Below, one piece after another: positions 16,052 to 24,691 of a stretch of DNA of 64,000 nt. The translations under genes and the position numbers were made by a program. Within the stretch, counting starts at the first letter, position 1. The number at the start of each line of letters is the position of its first letter. Location of the stretch: positions 793,639-857,638 of the forward strand of contig NZ_SWJG01000001.1 of the NCBI RefSeq assembly GCF_005870035.1, read 5' to 3'. The DNA comes from Spirosoma lacussanchae (lineage in GTDB: Bacteria > Bacteroidota > Bacteroidia > Cytophagales > Spirosomataceae). The notes beneath the pieces are model-generated. The model ran no database searches. It had not been told where the DNA came from and was given only the letters and a program-made list of their open reading frames with translations.

Positions 16052-16075
16052 TTAAGGAGTTCAACATTACTTTTG
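16046..16075 (+). promoter_or_regulatory. Bacteroidota-type promoter of the CobW gene
   Basis: TTG at 16046-16048, a 19-bp spacer, then TACTTTTG at 16068-16075 match the TTG-N19-TAnnTTTG pattern. The start codon follows 7 bp later, so the transcript would have a very short or no leader. Confidence 0.6.
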
Positions 16076-16082
16076 CCTGACT

Positions 16083-17354
16083 ATGAGCACGACAAAAGAA
16101 ATACAGGGAGCTGTCAGCCAGCCAATACGGGCCGATCAGCGGTTGCCGGTCACGGTACTGAGCGGCTTTCTGGGAGCGGGAAAAACTACGTTGCTGAACC
16201 ACGTTTTGCGCAATAAGCAGGGATTGCGGGTGGCAGTCATCGTGAACGACATGAGCGAGATCAACGTTGATGCCGAGCTGGTCAGGCAGGAGGGCGGACT
16301 GTCGCGTACGGAAGAGAAGCTGGTCGAGCTATCGAACGGCTGTATTTGCTGCACACTGCGCGAAGACCTCATCGTTGAGGTTGAAAAGCTGGCCCGCGAA
16401 GGCCGGTTCGATTACCTGATCATCGAATCGTCGGGTATTTCGGAGCCGCTGCCGGTGGCTCAGACGTTTACTTTCCAGTCGGCCGATGGGGACACGGGTG
16501 GGGTAGACCTGTCTCGGTTCGCGCGGCTCGATACGCTGGTTACGGTGGTCGATGCGCTCAACTTCCCCAAGGATTTCGGCAGTATCGACACGGTACATAG
16601 CCGGGCGCTCAACGAAGACGCCAGCGACACGCGTACCATCGTGAACCTGCTGACCGATCAGATTGAATTTGCCGATGTGCTGGTTCTAAACAAAACGGAC
16701 CTGCTCAGCCGGCAGCAAACCGGTGAGCTGAAAGCCATACTGCGTACGCTCAATCCCGGAGCCAGGCTGGTCGAGAGTCAGTTCAGTCGCGTCGATCTGA
16801 CCGAGGTGCTCAACACCCGCCGTTTCGATTTCGACGTCGTTTCGCAGTCGGCCGGCTGGATTCAGGAGTTGCAGAACCAGCAGGCCGGAAAAGCACACAA
16901 GCCTGAAACCGAGGAGTACGGCATTTCATCGTTCGTGTTTCGCGACCGGCGGCCATTTCATCCCGCCCGCTTCTGGAACTATCTGAGTGAAAATTTTCCG
17001 GCCGGTATTCTTCGTAGCAAGGGACTATTCTGGCTGGCGTCGCGCCCGGCCGACGCGCTGAATTTCAGTCAGGCCGGGGGCAGTCTGCGGGCCGAAGCGG
17101 CTGGCGTCTGGTGGGCCTCAATGCCGTTTCAGCAGCGGGTGCGTTACGGGTCGTTTCTGGACAATCAGCCGCAGATCGAAGCACGCTGGCACAAGCGGTT
17201 TGGCGATCGGCAAAACGAGCTGGTCATTATAGGGCAGGATCTGGACCAGCCGCAGATTACCGCCGAGCTAAACGACTGCCTCTGTACCGAACTGGAGTTG
17301 AAACATATGGAATCGGGTGGCGCTTTCCGCGATCCGTTCCCGGTCTGGGAATAA
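16083..17354 (+). CDS. CobW/COG0523-family GTPase, metal chaperone
   Basis: A 423-residue G3E GTPase. Walker A is [11 protein letters not shown] (residues 28-38); the metal-binding CxCC is in [11 protein letters not shown] (Cys87, Cys89, Cys90); Walker B/switch region [11 protein letters not shown] and the guanine motif NKTDLL follow. The CobW C-terminal domain covers about residues 280-415 ([19 protein letters not shown]). COG0523 proteins deliver zinc or cobalt to target enzymes and are often induced by zinc starvation. A strong palindrome overlaps its promoter, in line with such control. Which metal is not shown by the sequence. Confidence 0.9.
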   Translation: MSTTKEIQGAVSQPIRADQRLPVTVLSGFLGAGKTTLLNHVLRNKQGLRVAVIVNDMSEINVDAELVRQEGGLSRTEEKLVELSNGCICCTLREDLIVEVEKLAREGRFDYLIIESSGISEPLPVAQTFTFQSADGDTGGVDLSRFARLDTLVTVVDALNFPKDFGSIDTVHSRALNEDASDTRTIVNLLTDQIEFADVLVLNKTDLLSRQQTGELKAILRTLNPGARLVESQFSRVDLTEVLNTRRFDFDVVSQSAGWIQELQNQQAGKAHKPETEEYGISSFVFRDRRPFHPARFWNYLSENFPAGILRSKGLFWLASRPADALNFSQAGGSLRAEAAGVWWASMPFQQRVRYGSFLDNQPQIEARWHKRFGDRQNELVIIGQDLDQPQITAELNDCLCTELELKHMESGGAFRDPFPVWE

Positions 17355-17481
17355 GCCGGTGAGGAACGGATAGCGGTACCGGCTCGGCATTCTCGTTGCG
17401 GGTGGGTGAGTGGCTGAAGGCTTCACAGATGATTGGGTACTTTTTGATAGTCAAGCACTCCCCACCCGCCAGAATACCTGA

Positions 17482-20115
17482 TTATTTGTAGGACACAATT
17501 CGCACCGGACCCAGCAGACCCGAGGGTTCGGCCGACCAGCGGCTGGCATCGAAGGGTCGATACCGAATGTCGACGATGTTGATATCGTGGAATTTCTTCC
17601 AGCCGGGTTGCTGCCGGTCGTATAGACGCATGTAGTTGGCCGACAGGTTGGTTACGTCGATGTCGAGTCGGTTGCGGCCCTGCTGCAGCTGCCCGGCCGG
17701 TATGGTCAGTCGAAACGGTAAGCACCAGGCCGTACCGAGTGGCTTGCCGTTGAGCCGGACGGCGGCTACCTCGCGTACCGAACCCAGGTCCAGTTCATAA
17801 ACAGCCGCCGGGTCTATACGGGCCGCCAGGTCGAACGTGGTTTCGTACCGAACGGTGCCCCAGAAGTAACCGGCCGAATCGGCCAGGGTTGTCCAGGAGG
17901 TCAGCTCTGGAATCTGTCGGCTGAGGTTGAGCGTTGGCTGGCCGGTCATAAACGTCAGTTGCCAGGGCCCACCGATCGGCAGCGCGACCGACTGACCGGG
18001 CCCGACCGACGCAACGGTTGGCGACCGATCGGGCCGGGGGGCGGCTGGCGATACGGTCAGAAAGCACGACTGCCCCGGTTCCAGCCGGAGCCAGACCGAG
18101 CGGGTCGACGGCGAACGCCGGTCGGGCAGGGTAGTATACTGATTCGTCAGCGGGTCGTAGCGACTGACCGGGCCGCCCGGAGCCGCCAGGGTTATCCAGC
18201 CGGCCCGAAACTGATTTCCCAGATTTGTTATAAAATACTGAACACTGTCGCCCTGCCGCTTGCGGATGAATGACAAGCCCCGGTTGGCCCAGGCTTCGCG
18301 CCGAATACCGATGGTGTTGAGTGTGGCCAGCACGTCCCGGCTGATCGAAACGACCGGTAGCCGACGCAGGCCTGCGCCCAGCTGACGGAGGGTCTGTGAG
18401 CGCGCCTGATGCTGATAGAAACCGGGTACCTGCTCGGGTAAGCCACCCTCAAAGATGATCCGAACGCCCTGTCGGGCCAGCCGGTCGAGCTGGGCCATTG
18501 TTGTTTCGGGCAGGTACGTACAGCGCGGAATAACAACCACACGGTAGCTGGCGTTGCCCGCCAGAATACGGCCCTGCCGGTTGGTTTTCAGGGTGCTCAG
18601 CAGCTGATCCGATACGTAGTCGAAGGCATAGCCACGCTGGCGCAGGCTGTCGCACAACTGCCCGAAGGGCAGGGGCAGCAGCCAGCGGTCAACGTGGTGA
18701 ACCTCGAGCATATGCAGCCCCCCAGCTGATCGGGCGCGGGTAGCCCACAGGTCGTGCATGGGGAAATAAACCAGCAGGTCGTTATCAGGGCGCGATGCCT
18801 GCAGGCGGCTCTGACAGCGGTCGATGTACTGATTCAGCAACGGAAGCTGTGGCCAGAAGTGCGACGACGGTCCGTAGTTGGTCGACGCATAAAACAACCA
18901 GCCCGGCCAGGAGAGGCCCGGCCAGGAGAGGCCTGGCCAGGATTGGTCCGGCCCGGAAAGGCCCGGCCCGGAAAGGCTGGCGGGTGAATAGGTGGTGCCG
19001 TGGTAAAAAATATGGTTGATGCCAGCCGTAAACAACTCATCGACCTGCGGCTTGATCTGCGACAGACTCACCTTGAAATGGTCGGCCAGCCAGGTGCCGG
19101 TTTCGGAGCTGACGAGCGGTTTGCCGGTCAGGTTGGCGGCCGACGACGCAAATTTCATGGCCAGCGGGTGGGGCGTTCCGAACCGATCGATTTCGTAGTT
19201 CTCGTCAACCCGGAGCCCCGGAATCGGGAAGCGGCTACTCCCGAACGATTCGGTTTCCGGAATACTGGCCAGCGCGTAGAGATCGATCAGGTTACCCGGC
19301 GACCCGTGGGCCTGGTAGCGCGTCTGGTACCCTCGCTGCGTCGCCCAGCGGGTCCAGGTGCCGACCGACGCATCGCGCAGCAGCTCGGCTAGTGTTTGCT
19401 GATAATCCTGCCGGACGCGTCCGCCATCGGTACTGGTGCTGTCGAGGAAGGCCGTCAGCTGGCTGCTGAGATCGTAGCCCCGGCGCTGGCGGAATTCAGT
19501 GGGGAAATCGGTTGTCCAGTTGGCCCCGTAGGCTTCGTACGAATCGTTATACACGGCGCGGGGCTGGGTTGGCAGGGTCGCCAGGGTAGAATCGAACCGG
19601 CGCAGGTACTGCTGCATGGCTGATTGACTGAACGGATCGAGAACGGGTCCCTCGCCCCCTGGCGCGGCCCGCTTAACCTGCTGCCGGGTGGGCTTACTAA
19701 CCAGCTGCCCTGCCTGCAGCTGCCATTGCCGGGCCGCCATGTCGGGCATTACATTCGGGCCACCGAAGGGCCAGCCGGTTCCGGTTGTCAGGTCAACCCC
19801 CAGGCCCTGCCGGTTGGCTTCGCGGACGGTATGCGCAAAAACGCGTAGCCAGCGCGGACTCAGAAACGGAATCGACTGCGCTTCGTAGCCTCGTACGCCA
19901 TAGATCGGGATGATATGAACACCCCCCAGTCCAGCTTTGGCAAACTCGTCGAGTTGCCACGAAATATCAGCTTCGTTGACGGCGCTACCCATCCACCACC
20001 AGTACGTCCAGGGTCGGGTTGTGGAGGGACGTACGGACTGGGCCAGCGTTGGTAAGTGCAGGAAGGCCAGCCACAGGTAAGTCAGGATCCGCAGGAAGTG
20101 GGTGAGAAATTTCAT
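17482..20115 (-). CDS. Secreted GH106-type alpha-L-rhamnosidase
   Basis: An 877-residue glycosidase with a signal peptide (MKFLTHFLRILTYLWLAFLHLPTLAQ split at about 26). The N-terminal half (RPWTYWWWMGSAVNEADISWQL, GLGGVHIIPIYGV, LTTGTGWPFGGP, YNDSYEAYGANWT and LVSSETGTWL) is characteristic of GH106; a C-terminal beta-sandwich follows (LNGKPLGTAWCLPFRL). It would release rhamnose from plant polysaccharides or pectin. ATG 20115 is preferred to a TTG at 20139. An odd 25-residue repeat insertion lies in the catalytic part (see 18903-18977). Confidence 0.88.
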   Translation of the reverse strand: MKFLTHFLRILTYLWLAFLHLPTLAQSVRPSTTRPWTYWWWMGSAVNEADISWQLDEFAKAGLGGVHIIPIYGVRGYEAQSIPFLSPRWLRVFAHTVREANRQGLGVDLTTGTGWPFGGPNVMPDMAARQWQLQAGQLVSKPTRQQVKRAAPGGEGPVLDPFSQSAMQQYLRRFDSTLATLPTQPRAVYNDSYEAYGANWTTDFPTEFRQRRGYDLSSQLTAFLDSTSTDGGRVRQDYQQTLAELLRDASVGTWTRWATQRGYQTRYQAHGSPGNLIDLYALASIPETESFGSSRFPIPGLRVDENYEIDRFGTPHPLAMKFASSAANLTGKPLVSSETGTWLADHFKVSLSQIKPQVDELFTAGINHIFYHGTTYSPASLSGPGLSGPDQSWPGLSWPGLSWPGWLFYASTNYGPSSHFWPQLPLLNQYIDRCQSRLQASRPDNDLLVYFPMHDLWATRARSAGGLHMLEVHHVDRWLLPLPFGQLCDSLRQRGYAFDYVSDQLLSTLKTNRQGRILAGNASYRVVVIPRCTYLPETTMAQLDRLARQGVRIIFEGGLPEQVPGFYQHQARSQTLRQLGAGLRRLPVVSISRDVLATLNTIGIRREAWANRGLSFIRKRQGDSVQYFITNLGNQFRAGWITLAAPGGPVSRYDPLTNQYTTLPDRRSPSTRSVWLRLEPGQSCFLTVSPAAPRPDRSPTVASVGPGQSVALPIGGPWQLTFMTGQPTLNLSRQIPELTSWTTLADSAGYFWGTVRYETTFDLAARIDPAAVYELDLGSVREVAAVRLNGKPLGTAWCLPFRLTIPAGQLQQGRNRLDIDVTNLSANYMRLYDRQQPGWKKFHDINIVDIRYRPFDASRWSAEPSGLLGPVRIVSYK
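18903..18977 (-). repeat. In-frame 15-bp minisatellite inside the GH106 gene
   Basis: Five 15-bp units (18903-18917, 18918-18932, 18933-18947, 18948-18962, 18963-18977). Units 1 and 2 are identical, as are units 4 and 5. Each codes for a pentapeptide of the type S-W/G-P-G-L, and the frame is kept. The array sits between YHGTTYSPA and WPGWLFYASTN, which are normally separated by only a few residues. Confidence 0.9.
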
Positions 20116-20222
20116 TACCAGGTTCAAGACTAGGTACAACTGAAAATACTCAACAACTGTTGACGGAGACAGCCGGAAATTCTATTTTTAAAAGATTTGT
20201 TTCATCGTTTTATATCGGCTTG

Positions 20223-20230
20223 TACCTTTG
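20223..20230 (+). promoter_or_regulatory. Candidate -7 box before the metal island
   Basis: TACCTTTG matches TAnnTTTG and lies 8 bp before ATG 20239, again implying an almost leaderless transcript. A TTTG at 20196-20199 is a possible -33 element but at a longer spacing (23 bp) than usual. Confidence 0.35.
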
Positions 20231-20238
20231 CGCTGGTC

Positions 20239-20622
20239 ATGAAAAATGCGCTGATCTACCTGCTGCTTGTTGCTACGCTGCTGCCTTCGGTCAGCCAGTG
20301 GGGTGTCATTGCGTATTACCATGCCAACAAAGACTACATTGCCCGTGTTCTGTGCGAAAACCGCGACAAGCCTCAGCTTCACTGCGATGGCAAATGCTTT
20401 CTGGCCAAACGGCTGAAGGCGTCGCAGGAGCGGCAGGATAAAGAAACGACGGAGCGCGTGCAGAATCTGCCCACACTGCAGTTGTTCTGGAATGACGTAA
20501 TTTCGTTCCGGTTCGCGCCAGTGCTGACGGATATTCAGGCCGACTCTCGTTTCGGTTATACGCTGGGTACGTACATGATTAGCCTGGCTCCTCTCTTCCA
20601 TCCCCCCCGCCTTGTAGGCTGA
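20239..20622 (+). CDS. Small membrane-anchored Cys-rich protein of the MbnP island
   Basis: A 127-residue protein with one N-terminal hydrophobic helix (MKNALIYLLLVATLLPSVSQWGVIAYY) followed by a Cys/His motif CENRDKPQLHCDGKCFLAKRL (three Cys and one His), then a charged stretch. Similar small proteins are common near metal-uptake genes in Bacteroidota but have no known function. ATG 20239 is chosen because a -7 box sits just before it; an upstream in-frame ATG at 20197 would put that box inside the gene. It leads the region of MbnP/MbnH genes. Confidence 0.72.
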   Translation: MKNALIYLLLVATLLPSVSQWGVIAYYHANKDYIARVLCENRDKPQLHCDGKCFLAKRLKASQERQDKETTERVQNLPTLQLFWNDVISFRFAPVLTDIQADSRFGYTLGTYMISLAPLFHPPRLVG

Positions 20623-20822
20623 TTTTCTCCGGGTAATGAAAAGGTTTTCAGATGTATACGTCGCTGAATGAGCGGTATCCTATATCTGTACCCTTTCCTG
20701 CCCCCCTGGGCTAGCTGCCCGTACTTACCAGGTCATAGTTTGCCGCTGATCGTTTGAGCTGGCAATCTGGCTTCTGGTCTGTTTCCATTTACTTTTTCTT
20801 TATTACAACATCTTGTTTACCA

Positions 20823-21653
20823 ATGATTAACAAATCATTTACTCAGGTGCTGGGCACCCTGTTGGTGGTTGGCGTTTTGATGGTTTCGTGCTCCAAAGAA
20901 AGCGTAGATGCCATCGATCCCAATGTTAAGAACAGTGTTACATTCGAATTCGAAAACCGGGTCGGCGATCAGAAACTGGTGCTGAACACACCTGCCTATA
21001 AAAACGCTTCGGGAGAGACCTTTGCCGTTACCAGGCTCAACTATTTTGTCAGCAACATCACGCTGAAGAACGAAAACGGTACGGTGCTGAAATTCCCCAA
21101 TCAGTACTTTCTGGTAAAACAAACCGATCCCAACTCGCAGAAAATCACGCTAAAGGATGTTCCGTCCGGTAATTATACCGAACTCTCGTACATGATTGGG
21201 GTCGATAGCCTGAAGAGCATTTCGCCCGTGGCCGAACGCACTGGTGTGCTCGATCCAACCAGCTATGGCGACGACGGTATGTACTGGTCGTGGAACTCGG
21301 GGTACATCTTCATGAAACTGGAAGGGACATCTACCGCGATTCCGACAACCACCAGCCCCGGTCAGGCATTTGCCATTCACGTGGGCGGCTACGGCGGAGG
21401 CTGGAATGGGGCGGCCAAAACGGCCAACAACCTGCGTACGGTCACCGTACCGATGCCTGCTCCCGCTACGGTACGCAGCAATATTGCGCCTGTTGTACAT
21501 GTGTTTACCGATGCACTGAAAATCTTCGATGGCTCGACCAGGATCAGCCTGGCCAAAACAGCTGCGATTCACAGCCCGGCGGTTGCTGGTCCGGTAGCTG
21601 ACAACTACAAGACCATGTTTCAGGTCGATCACGTCCATAACGAAAAACAGTAA
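20823..21653 (+). CDS. mbnP: MbnP-family copper-binding lipoprotein, copy 1
   Basis: A 276-residue lipoprotein (lipobox LMVSC, Cys23). The family hallmark GMYWSWNSGYIFMKLEG is at about residues 152-168 with Trp155 and Trp157. The N-terminal strands (VTFEFENRVGDQKLVLN, LNYFVSNITL) match the MbnP beta fold. In a characterised MbnP a Trp is oxidised to kynurenine by the di-haem partner MbnH, creating a copper site; that mechanism is inferred here. The C-terminus ends in DHVHNEK. The partner gene begins 51 bp on, after a strong hairpin. Confidence 0.85.
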   Translation: MINKSFTQVLGTLLVVGVLMVSCSKESVDAIDPNVKNSVTFEFENRVGDQKLVLNTPAYKNASGETFAVTRLNYFVSNITLKNENGTVLKFPNQYFLVKQTDPNSQKITLKDVPSGNYTELSYMIGVDSLKSISPVAERTGVLDPTSYGDDGMYWSWNSGYIFMKLEGTSTAIPTTTSPGQAFAIHVGGYGGGWNGAAKTANNLRTVTVPMPAPATVRSNIAPVVHVFTDALKIFDGSTRISLAKTAAIHSPAVAGPVADNYKTMFQVDHVHNEKQ

Positions 21654-21657
21654 TGCC

Positions 21658-21687
21658 GAAGCCCCGGCCTGCGCAGGCCGGGGCTTC
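21658..21687. terminator. Hairpin between mbnP1 and mbnH1
   Basis: A perfect inverted repeat: 13-bp stem beginning GAAGCCCCGGCC with a 4-nt loop GCGC, four bases after the mbnP stop. There is no T-tract after it. It may terminate part of the transcripts or protect the upstream mRNA, giving more MbnP than MbnH. Confidence 0.65.
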
Positions 21688-21704
21688 ACAACGGTTCCGT
21701 AAGT

Positions 21705-22748
21705 ATGTCAAAAAGCCTATTTGTGCTGAGCGCGCTGACGGTTGGTTGTCTGTGGCTGGCCGCTTGTCAGACAACCGAGACCGATGCTCAACCCGACGTT
21801 CTGTTTAAGCAGCCGGCCAACTTTCCGCAACCAGTATATGCACTGGACCAGAATCAGCCTACCAGCGCGGGCTTTAAGCTGGGACGTGCGTTGTTTTACG
21901 ATACCATGCTCTCGCGCGACGGTTCAATTGCCTGTGCCGAGTGCCACAACCAGGCTTATGCGTTCACCCATCATCAGCACGATGTTAGTCATGGGATTGA
22001 CAATCGGGTGGGAACCCGCAACTCGCAGCCCATCCAGAACCTGGCCTGGAGTACCAGTTTTTTCTGGGATGGTGGCGTACATGATCTGGATTTGGTACCG
22101 ATTGCACCCATCGAGAACCCGGTCGAGATGGATGAGCGATCGACAAACGTTATCAATAAACTTCGCAAGAGTACCAAATATCCGGCCATGTTTAAAGCTG
22201 CTTTTGGTACGGACGAAATAAATGGCCCCCGGTTTCTGCAGGCCCTGTCGCAGTTTATGCTTACGCTGGTGTCGGGTAATTCCCGATACGATAAATGGGT
22301 GCGGAAGGAGCCAGGTGGTACGCTCACCAGCGATGAGCAGGCGGGCCTAACGACGTTTCGGGCCAAATGCAGCGGTTGCCATGCTGGTGAACTGTTCACC
22401 GACAACAGCTTCCGCAACAACGGTCTATTTATTCAGGGTAGCAAAGACCTGGGCCGAGCCCACGTAACCGAACTGCCGCAGGACCGTTACACGTTTAAAG
22501 TGCCCAGCCTACGAAATGTAGAGAAAACGCTGCCGTATATGCACGATGGCCGCTTTTACTCGCTCGAAGCGGTGCTCGATCATTACGCCGAAAATGTGCA
22601 GCTGACCGAAAACCTCGATCCACTCCTGCAAAAAAATAGCCGCCCGGGAATCGCCTTATCGGCCGATGAAAAGCGGCAGATTATCGCGTTTCTGAAAACA
22701 CTGACCGACGACCAGTTTCTGCGGGATTCGCGCTTCGTTGAACCCTAA
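21705..22748 (+). CDS. mbnH: MbnH-like di-haem cytochrome c peroxidase family lipoprotein, copy 1
   Basis: A 347-residue lipoprotein (LAAC, Cys21) with two c-type haem sites, CAECH (77-81) and CSGCH (222-226). FKLGRALFYDTMLSRDGSIAC, RDYAF-like AYAFTHH, and TFKVPSLRNVEKTLPYMHDGRF are typical of the bacterial di-haem peroxidase/MauG superfamily. Its place directly after mbnP points to MbnH, which oxidises a Trp of MbnP, over a plain peroxidase. It would act in the periplasm. Confidence 0.85.
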   Translation: MSKSLFVLSALTVGCLWLAACQTTETDAQPDVLFKQPANFPQPVYALDQNQPTSAGFKLGRALFYDTMLSRDGSIACAECHNQAYAFTHHQHDVSHGIDNRVGTRNSQPIQNLAWSTSFFWDGGVHDLDLVPIAPIENPVEMDERSTNVINKLRKSTKYPAMFKAAFGTDEINGPRFLQALSQFMLTLVSGNSRYDKWVRKEPGGTLTSDEQAGLTTFRAKCSGCHAGELFTDNSFRNNGLFIQGSKDLGRAHVTELPQDRYTFKVPSLRNVEKTLPYMHDGRFYSLEAVLDHYAENVQLTENLDPLLQKNSRPGIALSADEKRQIIAFLKTLTDDQFLRDSRFVEP

Positions 22749-22760
22749 AAGTAGACAGTT

Positions 22761-23672
22761 ATGAAACAATGTGTGCTTGTTTTTTTGGTCGTTTGCCTCG
22801 CTTCTCCTGTGCTGGCCTGCGATTTGTGTGGTTGCAGCAACAGCGGTTCTTTCTTTGGTATTCTGCCACAGGGACACCGGGGGTTTGCTGGGGTTCGTTA
22901 TCGCTACGGCTCCTACAACTCGCACCTGACCAGCCTCAATCTGAGCAGCCGTGAGACGTTCCGCACCACCGAGCTGTGGGGGCGCTTTTATCCGCTGAAA
23001 CGGGTGCAGGTGCTGGCGTTTGTACCGTATCAGTTTAACGAACAAACCCTGCTCAAGACCGGACAGACCATTCCGTTGCGGGGCCTGGGCGATGTGTCGG
23101 CGCTGGTGCAGTATAATCTGCTGAACACGTTTATGGACAACGACAAAAATTACCTTGTCAACCACAACCTGCTGGTAGGTGGTGGCGTTAAACTGCCCAC
23201 AGGCCGCTATCAATACGACGAAAACAGCCTGACCGAAGTGGCCAATGCCAACTTCCAGCTCGGTACGGGCAGTACGGACTGGATGGCCAGTGCCATTTAT
23301 ACAGCCCGCTACAAAAACTGGGGTGCCAACGCCGATGTTACCTACCGGCTCACCGGGACCAATTCAATGGGTTACGAGTTCGGTAACCGACTCACAACCA
23401 GTTTATCTTTGTTTTATCTGGCAGGGGGAGACAATCGATCCATTATGCCTAATGTGGGGCTTTTTGTGGAGCAGGCCGGTCATGATACCAGCAAGGGTAT
23501 TGTAAATAAACAAACCGGCGGCTACGCAACTCACCTGAGTCTGGGGACAGAAGTTTATTTAAAAAAGGTTTCGATTGGGGTCAGCTACCGGCACCCTGTT
23601 GCCCAGAACCTGTCGGAAGGCGAATTGCGGGCGAACGACCAGTTGAGTACGCACGTAACGTTTTTGTTTTAA
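22761..23672 (+). CDS. Outer-membrane beta-barrel protein with N-terminal CxxCxC motif
   Basis: A 303-residue protein with a signal peptide (to VLA) and a mature N-terminus that begins CDLCGCSNSGSFFGILP, a CxxCxC metal-type motif. The rest alternates in the way of a beta-barrel (FAGVRYRYGSYNS, LLVGGGVKLPTG, SVSYRHP-like ISYRHPVAQNLSEG) and ends in F, as outer-membrane proteins do. Related Bacteroidota proteins are linked with metal-transport genes; the substrate is unproven. It starts 12 bp after mbnH1, so it is in the same operon. Confidence 0.78.
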   Translation: MKQCVLVFLVVCLASPVLACDLCGCSNSGSFFGILPQGHRGFAGVRYRYGSYNSHLTSLNLSSRETFRTTELWGRFYPLKRVQVLAFVPYQFNEQTLLKTGQTIPLRGLGDVSALVQYNLLNTFMDNDKNYLVNHNLLVGGGVKLPTGRYQYDENSLTEVANANFQLGTGSTDWMASAIYTARYKNWGANADVTYRLTGTNSMGYEFGNRLTTSLSLFYLAGGDNRSIMPNVGLFVEQAGHDTSKGIVNKQTGGYATHLSLGTEVYLKKVSIGVSYRHPVAQNLSEGELRANDQLSTHVTFLF

Positions 23673-23901
23673 CCGCCCAGGCTGCCTGTCCGGTAGCGCT
23701 GCCGGTGAGAAATGCCGGGCTGCTGGCTTATGAGCAGAAAAGGGCAGGGTAAAAATTGGGTAGATCGCCGTTAAATTGATCCTGAATGGGTCAAATCTGG
23801 CTACACAACGGGTAGGTAAATTAGAATGAATGGGCTCAAACAAGCCTGAATCAAGTATCAACAGTAAACACCCGGAAACTACCGGGCAAACCCCTTCACA
23901 T

Positions 23902-24363
23902 ATGCGACTCATACACCTGATCTGGATCGGTACTTTGCTGACCACAGCTGCCTGTCAGCCGGCCCAAAAAAGCGATGACCACGCCGGCCATGCCGATCAT
24001 GCTCATTCGTCCGAAACAGCCGCTGCTGGTCCGGTGGCAAAAAAAGAACAGGAAATCCTTGCCGTTCATGACAGCCTGATGGCTGAGATGAGTGACCTGA
24101 TGCGGCTGAAAAAGGCGGTTTCGGCCAAAGCCGCAGCGCCGGCTGCCAGCAGGCAGGGCACCGAAATCAGCCGACGGCTCGGCGAGGCCGACGATGCGAT
24201 GATGACCTGGATGAACCAGTACAACGGCGACACGCTCGGTAAACTCGACCAGACGAAAGCACTCGACTACCTGAGCGATCAGCAAAACAAAGTCAACCAG
24301 GTACGCGATCAGATGCGCCGGAGTATGGCCGACGCCAACGCCTTCCTGGGCAAGCAACCGTAA
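23902..24363 (+). CDS. His-rich lipoprotein
   Basis: A 153-residue lipoprotein from ATG 23902 (MRLIHLIWIGTLLTTAAC, Cys18). The mature end has DDHAGHADHAHS, a likely metal-binding cluster. The remainder is helical (EILAVHDSLMAEMSDLMRLKK, DDAMMTWMNQYNGD). Homologues are widespread in Cytophagales without a known role. An upstream in-frame start at 23830 would destroy the lipoprotein signal. A strong hairpin follows directly. Confidence 0.78.
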   Translation: MRLIHLIWIGTLLTTAACQPAQKSDDHAGHADHAHSSETAAAGPVAKKEQEILAVHDSLMAEMSDLMRLKKAVSAKAAAPAASRQGTEISRRLGEADDAMMTWMNQYNGDTLGKLDQTKALDYLSDQQNKVNQVRDQMRRSMADANAFLGKQP

Positions 24364-24365
24364 AA

Positions 24366-24399
24366 ACAGGCGCGGTTATGTGGTCATAACCGCGCCTGT
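24366..24399. terminator. Hairpin after the His-rich lipoprotein gene
   Basis: A perfect 15-bp stem (ACAGGCGCGGTTATG with its complement) and loop TGGT, starting three bases after the stop. No T-tract follows. Probably ends the first half of the metal island. Confidence 0.7.
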
Positions 24400-24476
24400 A
24401 CTCCTAAAAAAGCCTGAACCGGACTAACGATTTTACGGAACAGTTCGTTACTCTTTTACCATAAACCAATGACCCG

Positions 24477-24680
24477 ATGTTCCGACGACTGCCGCCCATT
24501 GTTCAGTTCATCTACGTCAGCATGATCGGTATCTGTCTGGGAACAGCAGCTGGGCTGGTGAATGAATTTCTCCAGCAGCCATTCAGCGTAACCAATGCCG
24601 TTGTGTGGCTCTTTCTGTTGCTGGTCAGCGCGGGTATTGTAACGCTCATCACCCTATATAGTCGGAACCGACTTAACTAA
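24477..24680 (+). CDS. Small two-helix membrane protein
   Basis: A 67-residue protein with two hydrophobic helices (VQFIYVSMIGICLGTAAGLV and AVVWLFLLLVSAGIVTLITLY) and a basic tail. It ends 11 bp before mbnP2, in the same direction, which supports it as a real gene. Its family was not recognised. Confidence 0.55.
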   Translation: MFRRLPPIVQFIYVSMIGICLGTAAGLVNEFLQQPFSVTNAVVWLFLLLVSAGIVTLITLYSRNRLN

Positions 24681-24691
24681 TTGATGACACT

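Noticed and set aside
20116..20139. TTG start of the GH106 gene at 20139
   Set aside because: ATG 20115 gives a standard signal peptide.
20150..20163. TCAACA-AC-TGTTGA as a third metal operator
   Set aside because: It is a palindrome but does not share the TGCAAC-N3-GTTGC core, so it was not grouped with the CobW and MerC sites.
21705..22748. Plain cytochrome c peroxidase
   Set aside because: Sequence alone allows it, but the adjacent mbnP with the Trp motif, twice in the window, favours MbnH.
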